Below, piece by piece: positions 9,236-18,333 of a DNA stretch of 64,000 nt. The stretch is from DASRFA01 sp035651755. GTDB lineage: Bacteria; Desulfobacterota; Binatia; UBA12015. A program made the position numbers and the translations under genes. The notes under the pieces are model-generated. The model was given only the letters and a program-made list of their open reading frames with translations. It had not been told where the DNA came from and did not search any database. Position 1 is the stretch's first letter; each line of letters begins with the position of its first letter. The stretch covers positions 1-64,000 of the forward strand of contig DASRFA010000024.1 in NCBI GenBank assembly GCA_035651755.1. Reading direction: 5' to 3'.

Positions 9236-9994
9236 TCAGATCTGCATCACCCCCCGCCTGGGCGACGTCGTCCCGAACGTCTCCGCCGTGAGCGGCGCCC
9301 CCATCTCCGCGAGCGCCGCGCGATGCTCCGCGATCGGCGTCCGGATGCAGCGCTCCTCGAAAGGCGCGAGCGCGCGGAACGGGGCGAGGCCGAGCACGCG
9401 CTCGACGAACGCCGCGCTCCGGGGCCAGCGCGTCGGGTCGATGCGGAGGCGCGCGAAGGCGGCGTTCCGGAAGAAGCAGGCGATCGCGATGTCGGCGACC
9501 GAGACGTCGCCGAACGAGAAGCCATCCGAAGGAAGCTCGCCCTCCAGGTAGTCGAGCACCTGGGGCACGTCCTCGGCGAGCGTCCTCGCGACGACCGCGT
9601 CGTCGGTCTTCTCGCCCCACACGGCGCGCCGGATCGCGACCTGGTTGAAGAGGCGCCAGATGAGCACCTCGCCGAGGCGCGTGTCGGCGAACTCCTCGAG
9701 CCAGCGCGCCCGGGCGCGCTCGGCGACCTCCCTCGGGTAGATCGCGGGCGCGGGATGGCGCTCGTCGAGGTACTCGCAGATGACCGTCGAGTCGCAGAGC
9801 GTCACGCGGTCGTCGGTCAGGACCGGGATGCGGCGAAGCGGGCTCAGCTCCGAGAAGCGATCGTCGCCGAGGAAGGGCACGATCGGGTCGATCTCGTACG
9901 AGAGGCCCTTCAGCTGCAGGCAGACGAGCACCTTCCGCACGTACGGCGACAGGTAGCTGCCGACGATCCTCACCTTCCGCGAGCTCGCATCCAT
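9236..9994 (-). CDS. Glutathione S-transferase family protein
   Basis: A 252-residue cytosolic GST. The N-terminal thioredoxin-like domain has SYLSPYVRKVLVCL, in which the early Ser/Tyr would activate the thiol, then RRIPVLTDD with the cis-proline and DSTVICEYLDERHP, the glutathione gamma-glutamyl site. An all-helical C-terminal domain follows (about 90-250) with the SVADIAIACFF motif of GST-C. It may conjugate or isomerise electrophiles, or use a different low-molecular-weight thiol. It stands alone on the minus strand, divergent from the sensor kinase at 10137, so the two may share a control region. Confidence 0.85.
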   Translation of the reverse strand: MDASSRKVRIVGSYLSPYVRKVLVCLQLKGLSYEIDPIVPFLGDDRFSELSPLRRIPVLTDDRVTLCDSTVICEYLDERHPAPAIYPREVAERARARWLEEFADTRLGEVLIWRLFNQVAIRRAVWGEKTDDAVVARTLAEDVPQVLDYLEGELPSDGFSFGDVSVADIAIACFFRNAAFARLRIDPTRWPRSAAFVERVLGLAPFRALAPFEERCIRTPIAEHRAALAEMGAPLTAETFGTTSPRRGVMQI

Positions 9995-10119
9995 GGCGGG
10001 CGCGCGAGGTTTCGCCGGCGCGCGTGCCCTTGTCAACGCGGCCGCGCCGCGCGTCGAGCCGTGCACTCGCCGCGTTTCCGTCCGCGCGATTGTTCTCGCC
10101 GGGACGCCGGCTGCTGCGC

Positions 10120-10127
10120 TATAGAAT
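10120..10127 (+). promoter_or_regulatory. Candidate extended -10 element upstream of the sensor kinase
   Basis: TATAGAAT ends nine bases before the ATG at 10137, and no Shine-Dalgarno sequence lies between. A transcript starting six or seven bases downstream would begin at or next to the start codon, so leaderless. No convincing -35 at 16-18 bp is seen. Confidence 0.4.
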
Positions 10128-10136
10128 CCTCGGCCG

Positions 10137-12467
10137 ATGCTCGCACCCCGGAAGCTGGCGCGAAGGGTCGCGGCCGGGGACCGGATCGTCCTCCTCGTCG
10201 CGCTGTTCGTCACGATCGTGTTCTGCACCGTCGTCGCGGCCGACGTCCGCACGGCGATCCTGAACGCCGTCCGGGGCTACGTGACCGGCGAGGGCCTCTG
10301 GTCGAAGGCCCAGAAGGCGTCGGTCTACCACCTGACGCGCTACGCGGAGTCCGCGCGCGATGCGGACTGGGACCTCTACCGGGAGGCGATGGAGGTGCCG
10401 CTCGGCGATCGGCAGGCCCGCCTCGAGCTCGAGAAGCCGAACCCGGATCCGGCGGTCGTGCACGAGGGATTCGTGCGCGGCCGGAACCACCCGGAAGACA
10501 TTCCCGGGATGGAGACCCTGTTCCGACGCTTCCGGAAGGTCAGCTACATGGACCGCGCGATCGCGATCTGGGCCGAGGCCGACGGCCTGATCGAGGAGAT
10601 CCAGCGCCTCGCGGACGAGCTTCGCGCCGAGATCCGCTCCGCTCGTCCCGACCGCGCGCGCATCGACGCCATCGTGGATCAGATCGCCGCGCTCGACGCG
10701 CGGCTCACCCCGCTCGAGGACGGCTTCTCCAAGAATCTCGGCGACGGCTCGCGCTGGGCGCGCGCCTGGCTCACGTCCGCGACCTACCTCGCGGCCGGTC
10801 TGCTGGTCGTTTTCGGCGTCCTCCTGTCGCGCCGCATGCTGCTCGCCGAGCGGCGCGAGCGCGAGAGCGCGGCGCTGAACCGCGCGATCGTCGACGAGGC
10901 GCTCGACTGCATCATCACCGCCGACGTCCAGGGTCGCATCCTCGAGTTCAACCCCTCGGCGGAGCGGACCTTCGGATGGTCGCGCGCCGACGTCATCGGC
11001 CGAGCTCTTTCGGAAACGATCATCCCGCCGTCCGCGCGCGACGCGTTCGTCGCCGGCCTCCAGCGCTACCGCGACACCGGAAAGAGCCGCCTCCTCGACC
11101 GCCGTATCGAGCTCACGGCGCTTCGAAGCGACGGCACCGAGTTCCCGGTGGAGCTGGCGCTGCGCGCGATCGAGCGCGGCGACCGCACGATCCTCTCGGC
11201 GCACCTGCGCGATCTCACCGAGAGGAAGCAGGCGGAGCAGGCCGTGCGGGAGGCAGAGGCGCGCCGTCGAGCGGAGGACGCGCTGCGCGACACGCAGCGC
11301 TTCATCGCGCGCGTCGCCGACGCCACGCCGCACATCCTGTACCTCTTCGACGTGCAGGAGGAGCGCCTGCTGTACGTCAATCGCCAGGTCACGCGCATCC
11401 TCGGCTGGGAGACGACGGTGGGCGCCGACACGACGCTCGAGGCGGTACGGAGTCAGCTCCATCCCGACGACGTCGCCCAGCTTCCCGTGTCCGCGCGCGG
11501 CTGGTTCGCCGGCGTCGCCGATCACCAGGTGATCGAGATCGAGCTGCGCGCGAAGGACGCGGCGGGCGAGTGGCACTGGATCCACAGCCGGAACATCGTC
11601 TTCGCGCGCGACGTCGACGGAAAGCCGCGCCAGGTCCTCGGCACCGCTCAGGACATCACGGAGCGAAAGCGCGCGGACGAGCTCGCGCGCGAGCACGACG
11701 CGGAGCTCGCGCACGTGCTGCGGGTGTCGACCCTGGGCGAGATGGCGGCAGGGCTCGCGCACGAGCTGAACCAGCCGCTCGCGGCGATCGTGAGCTACGC
11801 GCGCGGCTGCGCCCGCCGCCTTCGCACCGGCGCCGCGACTCCCGACCAGATCGTCCCGGTGGTCGACCAGATCTCCGCCGAAGCGCTCCGCGCCGGCGAG
11901 TTCATCCGCCACATGCGCGAATTCATCGCGAAGGAGCAGCCGTCGCGCGAGCGCGGCGACGTGAACGCGCTCATCGAGGGGCTCGTCCGCCTCGTGAGCC
12001 CGGAGGCGAGGCGCTGCGGCATCACGCTCGACGTCGATCTCGGCGACGGGCCGCTTGTCGCGGTGATGGATCGGATCCAGATCGAGCAGGTCATCCTGAA
12101 CCTCCTCCGGAACGCGTTCGACGCCCTTCGCATGCAGCCGGCGCCGACCCGCCTGGTCTCGATCCGGACCGCCGCGAGCGCAGCGGGCGGCGTCGCCATC
12201 AGCGTCCGCGACAGCGGACCGGGCATCCCGGAAGACGTCGCGCCCCGCATCTTCGAGCCGTTCTTCACGACCAAGGCGAGCGGCATGGGGATGGGCCTCG
12301 CGATCAGCCGCTCGATCGTGGAGGCGCATGCCGGCCGGCTGTGGGCGACTGCGGCCGAGCCGCACGGGACGATCTTCTGCGTCGAGCTGCCGCCGGCGGA
12401 CGCGGCCGAGGAGCACGAGCGGCGCGCCGCGGCGATGCGGAGCCGAGCGATCGCGCGCGCGTCGTGA
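10137..12467 (+). CDS. Membrane-bound PAS-domain sensor histidine kinase
   Basis: The 776-residue kinase has a first membrane helix at about 18-38, a helical extracytoplasmic region to about 205, and a second helix at about 210-230. Two PAS domains follow at about 245-365 (IVDEALDCIITADVQGRILE, ending DLTERKQAEQ) and about 390-515 (ending AQDITERKRADE). The HisKA domain has phospho-acceptor H542 in GLAHELNQPLAA, and the ATPase domain has the N box NLLRNAFDAL, DSGPGIP and GMGMGLAISRSI. The H-box and ATPase layout resemble the FixL/DctB-type HPK4 class. No response regulator is adjacent, so it is an orphan sensor in this window; its ligand is unknown. Confidence 0.93.
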   Translation: MLAPRKLARRVAAGDRIVLLVALFVTIVFCTVVAADVRTAILNAVRGYVTGEGLWSKAQKASVYHLTRYAESARDADWDLYREAMEVPLGDRQARLELEKPNPDPAVVHEGFVRGRNHPEDIPGMETLFRRFRKVSYMDRAIAIWAEADGLIEEIQRLADELRAEIRSARPDRARIDAIVDQIAALDARLTPLEDGFSKNLGDGSRWARAWLTSATYLAAGLLVVFGVLLSRRMLLAERRERESAALNRAIVDEALDCIITADVQGRILEFNPSAERTFGWSRADVIGRALSETIIPPSARDAFVAGLQRYRDTGKSRLLDRRIELTALRSDGTEFPVELALRAIERGDRTILSAHLRDLTERKQAEQAVREAEARRRAEDALRDTQRFIARVADATPHILYLFDVQEERLLYVNRQVTRILGWETTVGADTTLEAVRSQLHPDDVAQLPVSARGWFAGVADHQVIEIELRAKDAAGEWHWIHSRNIVFARDVDGKPRQVLGTAQDITERKRADELAREHDAELAHVLRVSTLGEMAAGLAHELNQPLAAIVSYARGCARRLRTGAATPDQIVPVVDQISAEALRAGEFIRHMREFIAKEQPSRERGDVNALIEGLVRLVSPEARRCGITLDVDLGDGPLVAVMDRIQIEQVILNLLRNAFDALRMQPAPTRLVSIRTAASAAGGVAISVRDSGPGIPEDVAPRIFEPFFTTKASGMGMGLAISRSIVEAHAGRLWATAAEPHGTIFCVELPPADAAEEHERRAAAMRSRAIARAS

Positions 12468-12577
12468 CCCCGCTCCGGACCCGAGCGGCGGCTTCCGCCA
12501 TCGACTCCCGGCGCGCGCGGGCGTAGCTTCGGGGCGTCGCTCGGGAGCGACCGAGCGCGTCTCGAGGAGGTGCCGCC

Positions 12578-13777
12578 GTGTCGGCATTCCGCGTGAGGGC
12601 CTGGACGATCGTCGTGGCGACCGCGGTCGCAGGCGTCGTTCTCGCGCCTTCTCCTCCGGCGGCGCTCGCGGCGCGGTTCGGCGTCGACAGCACCGAAGAC
12701 GACGTCGACGCCGCGCCCGGCGACGGTCTCTGCCGGACCGCGGCCGGCGCATGCACGCTACGGGCCGCCGTGCAGGAGACGAACGCGCTCGCGGGCGAGG
12801 ACGAGATCCGCGTGCCCGCCGGAACGTACCTCCTGACGCGGCAGGACGTCGAGGACGACGTCGGCGCGACGGGCGATCTCGACGTGCACGATCGGCTGCG
12901 CGTGATCGGCGACGGCCCCGACGCGACCATCGTCGATGGCAACCGCATGAGCCGTCTGTTCGATGCGACGGCCACGCCGCGCCTCGCGCTCGTCGGTCTC
13001 CGCCTGCGGCACGGCGAGGCGTCGTACGGCGGCGCCGTGTACGCGCCCTCGCCGCTCGTCCTGAAGCGCGTGGTCGTCGAATCGAACCACGCCTACGTCG
13101 CGGGCGGCGTCGCGGGGTTCGGGCGGCTCCGGATCTTCTCGAGCAGCGTGCAGGACAACGTCGCGACGATCGCGCCCGGGCTCGCCGTCGCGAGCGGTCC
13201 GGCTCGCGTCCGCGACAGCACGTTCGCCGGCAACACGCTCGAGGGCTCCGGTCCGCCGGTCGGCGGCAGCGACATCCTGGCGAACGGAGGCGGAAGGCTC
13301 GTGATCGTCAACAGCACGATCGCGGGAGAGATCGGAAACCTCGCCTACTGCAATCCGCCGCCCGACTTCTTCTGCAGCCCGGGGAACGACGTCGTTCTCG
13401 CCAACGTCACCGCGGACGTCGTCTCGTTCAGGATCCGCGCGTTCGAGGGCGGCTCGTACACCGTGCGGAACAGCATCATCGGCTCGTGCCTGACGCCGAT
13501 CGTCTCGCAGGGCTACGTCCTCGCCGGCAGCGAGTGTACGGTCGGCGGCGACCTGACCGGCGTGACGACCGGCGTCGATCCCATGCTCGACGAGCTCGAG
13601 GACAACGGCGGCCCCACGCGCACCCGCCTGCCGCTCCCGGCCAGCCCGGCGATCGACGCCGGCAATCCCGCGCCGCCGGGCAGCGGGCCGACGGCATGCG
13701 TCGCGCGCGACCAGCGCGGGGTCGTGCGCCCGGCCGGCGAGCGCTGCGACATCGGCGCGGTCGAAGTCGGGCCCTGA
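12578..13777 (+). CDS. Secreted right-handed beta-helix protein with CSLREA-type N-terminus
   Basis: A 399-residue exported protein. The GTG start at 12578 is set by GAGGAGG seven bases upstream. A signal peptide ends near ALAARF. Residues about 35-60 read GDGLCRTAAGACTLRAAVQE, a version of the CSLREA domain found at the N-terminus of secreted parallel beta-helix proteins. The body has right-handed helix rungs (LVGLRLRHGEASYGGAVYA, VVVESNHAY, STFAGNTL, IVNSTIAGE). The C-terminus reads PASPAIDAGN with later CDIGAVE, the usual end of choice-of-anchor Q/PEP-type proteins. Function unknown; surface polysaccharide binding is a guess. Confidence 0.85.
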   Translation: MSAFRVRAWTIVVATAVAGVVLAPSPPAALAARFGVDSTEDDVDAAPGDGLCRTAAGACTLRAAVQETNALAGEDEIRVPAGTYLLTRQDVEDDVGATGDLDVHDRLRVIGDGPDATIVDGNRMSRLFDATATPRLALVGLRLRHGEASYGGAVYAPSPLVLKRVVVESNHAYVAGGVAGFGRLRIFSSSVQDNVATIAPGLAVASGPARVRDSTFAGNTLEGSGPPVGGSDILANGGGRLVIVNSTIAGEIGNLAYCNPPPDFFCSPGNDVVLANVTADVVSFRIRAFEGGSYTVRNSIIGSCLTPIVSQGYVLAGSECTVGGDLTGVTTGVDPMLDELEDNGGPTRTRLPLPASPAIDAGNPAPPGSGPTACVARDQRGVVRPAGERCDIGAVEVGP

Positions 13778-13799
13778 GCGCGCGGCGCGCGCGACGGCG

Positions 13800-15548
13800 C
13801 TACGCCGGGAGCTGCGCGAGCGAGCGGAGGCCGCGCCGGCGCGCGGTGGTGAACACCGTCGCGCACACCGCGCCGACGAGCGCGAACGCGAGCGCGACGC
13901 CCACCCACTCGACGCGCGCGAGCGGCACGTGCGCGTGCGCCTGCCAGAAGAGGCGCGACACCGGCCACGCCTCGATCGCGACGATGACGGCGATCAGGCC
14001 GAGGCACGTCACCATGTAGACGATCGCGCCGAAGCCGGTCGCGATCTGGGCTGCGTTCTGCGTGTCGAGCCTCGGGTACGCGGCGCTGAACGCGAGGCCG
14101 AGGCTCACGATCGCGGCGACGAGCGGCAGCAGCGTCGCCGCGAAGACGAGGGTGAGGCCGAGGCCGACGCCGAGGAAGTAGTTCGTGGCGGCGACGAGCA
14201 GCTCGCCGAGCACGATCAGCGGCAGGAACCCGATCCCGAACTTGCTCCACCACAGCTGCGACAGCGCGACCGGCGCGCTCCGCAGGATCCACCACGATCG
14301 CCCCTCCAGGCTCACGACCGGGTAGACGAACCGGACCGCGACGGCGGTCGTGACGAACGCCGCGAGGCCGAGGTTGCAGAACGCGGCGATGTCGCGCAGC
14401 ACCGCGCCGAGCGCCGTCCCGTCGGCGACCGGCAGTGCGCTGAAGTTGTAGACGTAGATCACGATCAGCGCGAGCAGGAGGACGAGCTGAGACCACTGGC
14501 TCGCGTCCCGGAGGAAGATCGTCAGGTCCTTGACGAGGAGAAGCCGCGGCAGGCGGGGGAGCGGCGATGCGAGCACCCGGAGCCAGCGCGACAGCGAGCG
14601 CTCTCCGCGCCCGCTCACGCGGCCTTCCTGGGCGCTCGTCCAAGCGCGCAGGAAGACCCGCTGCGACACCTCGGCGCTGGCGACGAAGAGCATCGCCGCG
14701 GTGCTGTAGAGCATCGCGAGGAAGAAGACCGGGTCGCCGTCGCGCACGCGGAGGAGCGGTAGGAGGACCTCGGTCATCCACGTCGTGGGCAGGAACGCCG
14801 ACGGCGTCGCGCCGAACCCGACGAGAAACGCCGCGAAGCCCGCCAGGCCCGAAGGTTCGGCGAGTCGCTCGGGGCGCACCAGGCGCGCCCCCAGGAACGC
14901 GAGCGCGACCAGGACGCCGACCAGCACGAGGAGCGCGTCGCGGGCGCGCCGCGCCGGAAAGACGAGGACGAGGCCGGTCGCGACGAGGACTCCGATCGCC
15001 GCCGGGATCGCGACGAACGCGACCAGCGCGACCACGGTGCCGCAGTAGAACGCCGGCCCGGCGCCGTAGACGACTCCGTAGGCGAGGAACGCCGGCAGGC
15101 CGAAGAGCAGCACCATCCACGACGACGACACCGCGGTCTCGACGAAGCGCGCGTGGTGGATGCGCCGCCACGAGACCGGCGCTGCCAGGAGGAGGTTCAC
15201 GTCGCCGGCGAGGTAGAAGGTCGTGAGCGCGGTCACCGTGTTCGACAGGAGCAGGACCGCGAAGAACGTCACGAAGAGGAGCACGAGCAGCCGCTGGGTG
15301 AGGAGCGGGCCGAAGTCGCCGATCGTCTGGAAGTACGTCAGCACGCGCGTGAAGAAGGCGAAGCAGGCGGCCCAGAAGAGCGCGGTCAGCCCGCCCAGCA
15401 CGAACGGCCGCGCCCGGCCCGCGCGGACCGCGTTCCGGGTCGCCAGCCAGCGCGGCGCGAGCAGCGCGGCGAGCGACGCCGGACGCGGCGGCAGGGCGCC
15501 GCCGGCTGCCATCGCGACGCGGTGGGCCGGGACGTCCGTCGTCACCAT
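13800..15548 (-). CDS. ABC exporter permease subunit
   Basis: A 582-residue membrane protein with about a dozen hydrophobic segments in two blocks (roughly 50-270 and 340-570), matching the large putative ABC-exporter permeases that pair with a single separate ATPase. Its ATG at 15548 overlaps the end of the ATPase gene by seven bases, so the two are translationally linked. No substrate motif is recognisable. With the upstream ATPase and transglutaminase-like protein it forms a three-gene minus-strand operon. It stops 22 bp short of the convergent beta-helix gene. Confidence 0.85.
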   Translation of the reverse strand: MVTTDVPAHRVAMAAGGALPPRPASLAALLAPRWLATRNAVRAGRARPFVLGGLTALFWAACFAFFTRVLTYFQTIGDFGPLLTQRLLVLLFVTFFAVLLLSNTVTALTTFYLAGDVNLLLAAPVSWRRIHHARFVETAVSSSWMVLLFGLPAFLAYGVVYGAGPAFYCGTVVALVAFVAIPAAIGVLVATGLVLVFPARRARDALLVLVGVLVALAFLGARLVRPERLAEPSGLAGFAAFLVGFGATPSAFLPTTWMTEVLLPLLRVRDGDPVFFLAMLYSTAAMLFVASAEVSQRVFLRAWTSAQEGRVSGRGERSLSRWLRVLASPLPRLPRLLLVKDLTIFLRDASQWSQLVLLLALIVIYVYNFSALPVADGTALGAVLRDIAAFCNLGLAAFVTTAVAVRFVYPVVSLEGRSWWILRSAPVALSQLWWSKFGIGFLPLIVLGELLVAATNYFLGVGLGLTLVFAATLLPLVAAIVSLGLAFSAAYPRLDTQNAAQIATGFGAIVYMVTCLGLIAVIVAIEAWPVSRLFWQAHAHVPLARVEWVGVALAFALVGAVCATVFTTARRRGLRSLAQLPA

Positions 15549-16336
15549 TGCCCGTCCGCCGCGCCCACGAGATCGAGGAACACCTGCTCGAGCGACGGCC
15601 CGCCGTGCGCGCCGTGCGCGCCGCCGTTCGCGAGCGCTCCGTCGCCGTTCGTCCGCGCGCTCATCCCGGCGCGCGCGCGCAGCTCGGCGAGCGACCCGAG
15701 CGCGACCAGCCGGCCGCGGTCCAGCACGCCGATCCGCGTGCAGAGTTCCTCGGCGACCGCGAGGCTGTGGGTCGAGAGGAAGATCGTCACGCCGCTCGCC
15801 GCGAGCTGCGCGAGCAGGCGGCGGAAGTCGAGCGCGCCCTGCGGATCGAGGCCGACCATCGGCTCGTCGAGCACGAGGATGCGCGGCCGATGGATGAGCG
15901 CGCCCGCCAGGGCCAGGCGCTGCTTCATGCCGTGCGAGAAGGTCTCGACGAGCTCGTCCGCCCGCTCGGCGAGCGCGAAGTCGCCCAGCAGCGAGCGCGC
16001 GCGCGACTCGCCGTCGCGCGCCGCGATGCCGTAGAGGCCGGAGACGAAGCGCAGGAACTCCTCCGCCGTCAGCTTGTCGTAGAGGTAGGGATGGTCCGGC
16101 AGGTAGCCGGTGATCGCCTTCGCGGCCTCGGGGGCGCGGCGGATGTCGTGGCCGCCGAGCAACACCGTGCCGGCCGTCGGCTCGAGGAGGCCCATCATCA
16201 TGCGGATCGTGGTCGTCTTCCCGGCGCCGTTCCGGCCGAGGAACCCGAAGACGCAGCCCGCCGGGATCTCCAGCGTCAGCTCGTCGACGGCGACGATCGG
16301 GCCATAGCTCTTCTTGAGCGCGCGGATCTCGATCAC
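15542..16336 (-). CDS. ABC transporter ATP-binding protein
   Basis: A 264-residue ATPase with Walker A GRNGAGKTT, a signature loop in degenerate form (FSHGMKQRLALA), Walker B ILVLDEPMVGLD and the switch histidine in STHSL. The long C-terminal Gly/Ala tail (about 225-250) is odd but ends in SLEQVFLDLVG, typical of ATPases of the CcmA/NatA group. The GTG start at 16336 overlaps the upstream transglutaminase stop (GTGA) and has GAGGAGGGC just before it, which fixes the start. It energises the permease encoded immediately downstream. Confidence 0.93.
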   Translation of the reverse strand: MIEIRALKKSYGPIVAVDELTLEIPAGCVFGFLGRNGAGKTTTIRMMMGLLEPTAGTVLLGGHDIRRAPEAAKAITGYLPDHPYLYDKLTAEEFLRFVSGLYGIAARDGESRARSLLGDFALAERADELVETFSHGMKQRLALAGALIHRPRILVLDEPMVGLDPQGALDFRRLLAQLAASGVTIFLSTHSLAVAEELCTRIGVLDRGRLVALGSLAELRARAGMSARTNGDGALANGGAHGAHGGPSLEQVFLDLVGAADGQW

Positions 16337-17868
16337 GAGCCGCCCTCCTCGGCGGTGAACGAAAGCTGCCCGACGACGTCGGCGAGCGCGAGATGGCGAT
16401 CGGGTCCGCCCTCGATCAGCTTCACGTGCGTCACGTCGGCCGGCATCTGCCGGAACACGGCATCGGCGCTCACCCAGCGGCCGAGCCAGAGCTCGCTCCA
16501 GGCATGGTAGAAGAAACCGTCGTCGCCGTACATCGCGCCCGCGGCGACGCGCGCCGGAATGCCGGCGGCGCGCGCGAGCGCCGTCAAGAGCACGGCGTGC
16601 TCGTTGCAGTCGCCGCGCCGGGCGGCGAGCACCGCGCGCGCGCTCGGGACGGTCATCGTCGGCTCCTGCACGAGGTTCTGCGAAACCCAGTCGAGGAGCT
16701 TCTGTGCCGCTCGCACCGGATCGCGCTCGCGGCCGACGATCGCGCGCGCGGTGCCGACGATCGCGGGGTCGTCCGACTCGATGAACGGCGAGGGGTCGAG
16801 ATACGTCGCGACCGCGGCGTCGTCCGCGCCGCTCGGCGGCAGCCCCGGAGGAAGCCCGTCGGGGAGCGTTTCGCGCGCGATGCGAAGCCGGCCGTCGCGC
16901 ACGGTCTGGCGCGGCGGGTCGTCCGGGATGCGCGACGCCGCCGCGCCGCTCACGCGCAGGCTGAGCGAGCTCGCGTCGCGCGGGTTTCGGATCTCGCCCG
17001 CGACGGGAATCCGGCTCGCGAGGGTGATGTCGACCGGCGTGTCGCGATCGATGCCGGCGTACGCGGTCTCCGCGGTCGCGCGCTCGAGCGTGAAGCCGAG
17101 CGTCGCCTCCTCGCGCACGACCGAGCCGTCGGCGGCGAGCCAGGCGCGCGCGCGAACGCCCTGGTGCTCCTCGGCGATCCGGAGGACGTCGGTCGGCCCG
17201 TCCGGTCCCGCGATCGTCTCGTGGCCCTCGACGACGAGCGTGAGCGGCTCGTTCTCGAGCGTGAGGGGGCTGAACACGTTCGCGGTGAAGCGGGCTCCGT
17301 CGGCGGGATGCCTCTGCGCGATGCGCGGGCGGAGAGTCGTCGGCAGGTGGATCGGCTCCGTGAGCGGCAGGTCGCTCGTCTTGTCCGTGCCGTCCGCGCC
17401 GTAGCGGACGTGGAGCGTCCGTCCGTCGGTCGTACCGCTCGCCTTGAAGCGGGTCGCGGGCGAGAGGAGCGTGAACTCGAAGCTCCGGAGCGCCCACGCC
17501 TCGTCGGTGTGCGCGACCATCGCGGTGCGGATCGTCTGCGGGACGCCCAGCATCGCGAGCGTGAAGCTCGCGTCCTCGCGCAGGACCCGGCCTTCCGCGG
17601 TGCGCTCGGTCGACCGGCGTGCCCAGCCGATCTTCTTCCCCGACTGCCGGACGCTGAACCACTCCTCGCGCGCGCCGGCGCCCGCTTGGGGAGCGGTCGC
17701 GTCGCCGGAGGTGGCGGATGCCTCGGCGGTCACGTCGCTCGTGGGCGGCAGGTCGAGCGCGGTCGCGTCCGAGAGCGGCGTCGCGTCGAGCGGCGCCTGC
17801 TTTCGCACGAGCAGGACCACCATCGTGATCCAGACCGCGAACACAGCAATCGTCAACGCGTTGCGCAA
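16333..17868 (-). CDS. Membrane-anchored transglutaminase-like protein, coupled to an ABC exporter
   Basis: A 511-residue protein with a single N-terminal helix (about 3-21) and a large extracytoplasmic beta-rich region. A transglutaminase-like core follows at about 390-475, with the Cys-His-Asp triad at C421 (RRGDCNEHAVLL), H455 (FYHAWSE) and D469 (VSADAVF). Bacterial members of this fold are usually cysteine proteases or amidases. The start appears to be TTG at 17868; starting at the next ATG (17823) would cut the helix in half. Its last bases overlap the ATPase GTG start, so all three genes form one coupled unit. The arrangement suggests peptide or cell-wall processing tied to export, which is inference. 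Confidence 0.85.
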   Translation of the reverse strand: MRNALTIAVFAVWITMVVLLVRKQAPLDATPLSDATALDLPPTSDVTAEASATSGDATAPQAGAGAREEWFSVRQSGKKIGWARRSTERTAEGRVLREDASFTLAMLGVPQTIRTAMVAHTDEAWALRSFEFTLLSPATRFKASGTTDGRTLHVRYGADGTDKTSDLPLTEPIHLPTTLRPRIAQRHPADGARFTANVFSPLTLENEPLTLVVEGHETIAGPDGPTDVLRIAEEHQGVRARAWLAADGSVVREEATLGFTLERATAETAYAGIDRDTPVDITLASRIPVAGEIRNPRDASSLSLRVSGAAASRIPDDPPRQTVRDGRLRIARETLPDGLPPGLPPSGADDAAVATYLDPSPFIESDDPAIVGTARAIVGRERDPVRAAQKLLDWVSQNLVQEPTMTVPSARAVLAARRGDCNEHAVLLTALARAAGIPARVAAGAMYGDDGFFYHAWSELWLGRWVSADAVFRQMPADVTHVKLIEGGPDRHLALADVVGQLSFTAEEGGS

Positions 17869-17904
17869 AGCTCGAGGCCCCCGCCGGAACGGTCAGACGG
17901 AGAG

Positions 17905-18309
17905 ATGATCGGCCGATTCAACGCGATCCTTGTGCCCCGGGCGGGGCCGCGCAACCGTCCGCCTTCCGTTCCGGAGCTCTCGAGACGCCCGAGGTCCACG
18001 CGCACGGCATACCGGCGCCCCGGCGTCCGCTGCGCCCTGAGCGCCAACGGCCGCTACGTCCTCTTCGGAAGCCACGCGAGCGATCTCGTCGCGAACGACG
18101 CGAACGACGCGTTCGTCCGCGACCTTCGCACGGGAACGACGACGCTGGTCAGCGTCAACCGGACGGGCCGGACGACCCCGCACATCTACGGGCTCGCCGC
18201 GGGGATGAGCGACGACGGTCGGGTCGTCGCGTTCAAGAGCAACGCCGCAGACCTCGTGCCCAACGACACCAACGGTCGCCCCGACGCCTTCGTCCGCGAG
18301 CTGCGCTGA
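17905..18309 (+). CDS. Short PD40/TolB-type beta-propeller fragment, probable gene remnant
   Basis: Of 134 codons, only about the last 95 look like protein: two copies of the PD40 propeller repeat (LSANGRYVLFGSHASDLV with FVRDLRTGTTTLVS, then MSDDGRVVAFKSNAADLVPNDTN with DAFVREL). Complete proteins of this type have a signal peptide and six or seven such repeats. Here the first 40 residues are Arg/Pro-rich and lack a signal peptide, and the frame stops after two blades. It is most likely the decayed end of a larger secreted propeller gene, though a short functional protein cannot be excluded. Confidence 0.5.
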   Translation: MIGRFNAILVPRAGPRNRPPSVPELSRRPRSTRTAYRRPGVRCALSANGRYVLFGSHASDLVANDANDAFVRDLRTGTTTLVSVNRTGRTTPHIYGLAAGMSDDGRVVAFKSNAADLVPNDTNGRPDAFVRELR

Positions 18310-18333
18310 AGCGCTCTCCGTCGGCCGCCCGAG

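Noticed and set aside
9323..12526. Long frames overlapping the sensor kinase gene on both strands
   Set aside because: They show Arg/Ala-rich composition and no domain, while the kinase frame has PAS, HisKA and ATPase motifs.
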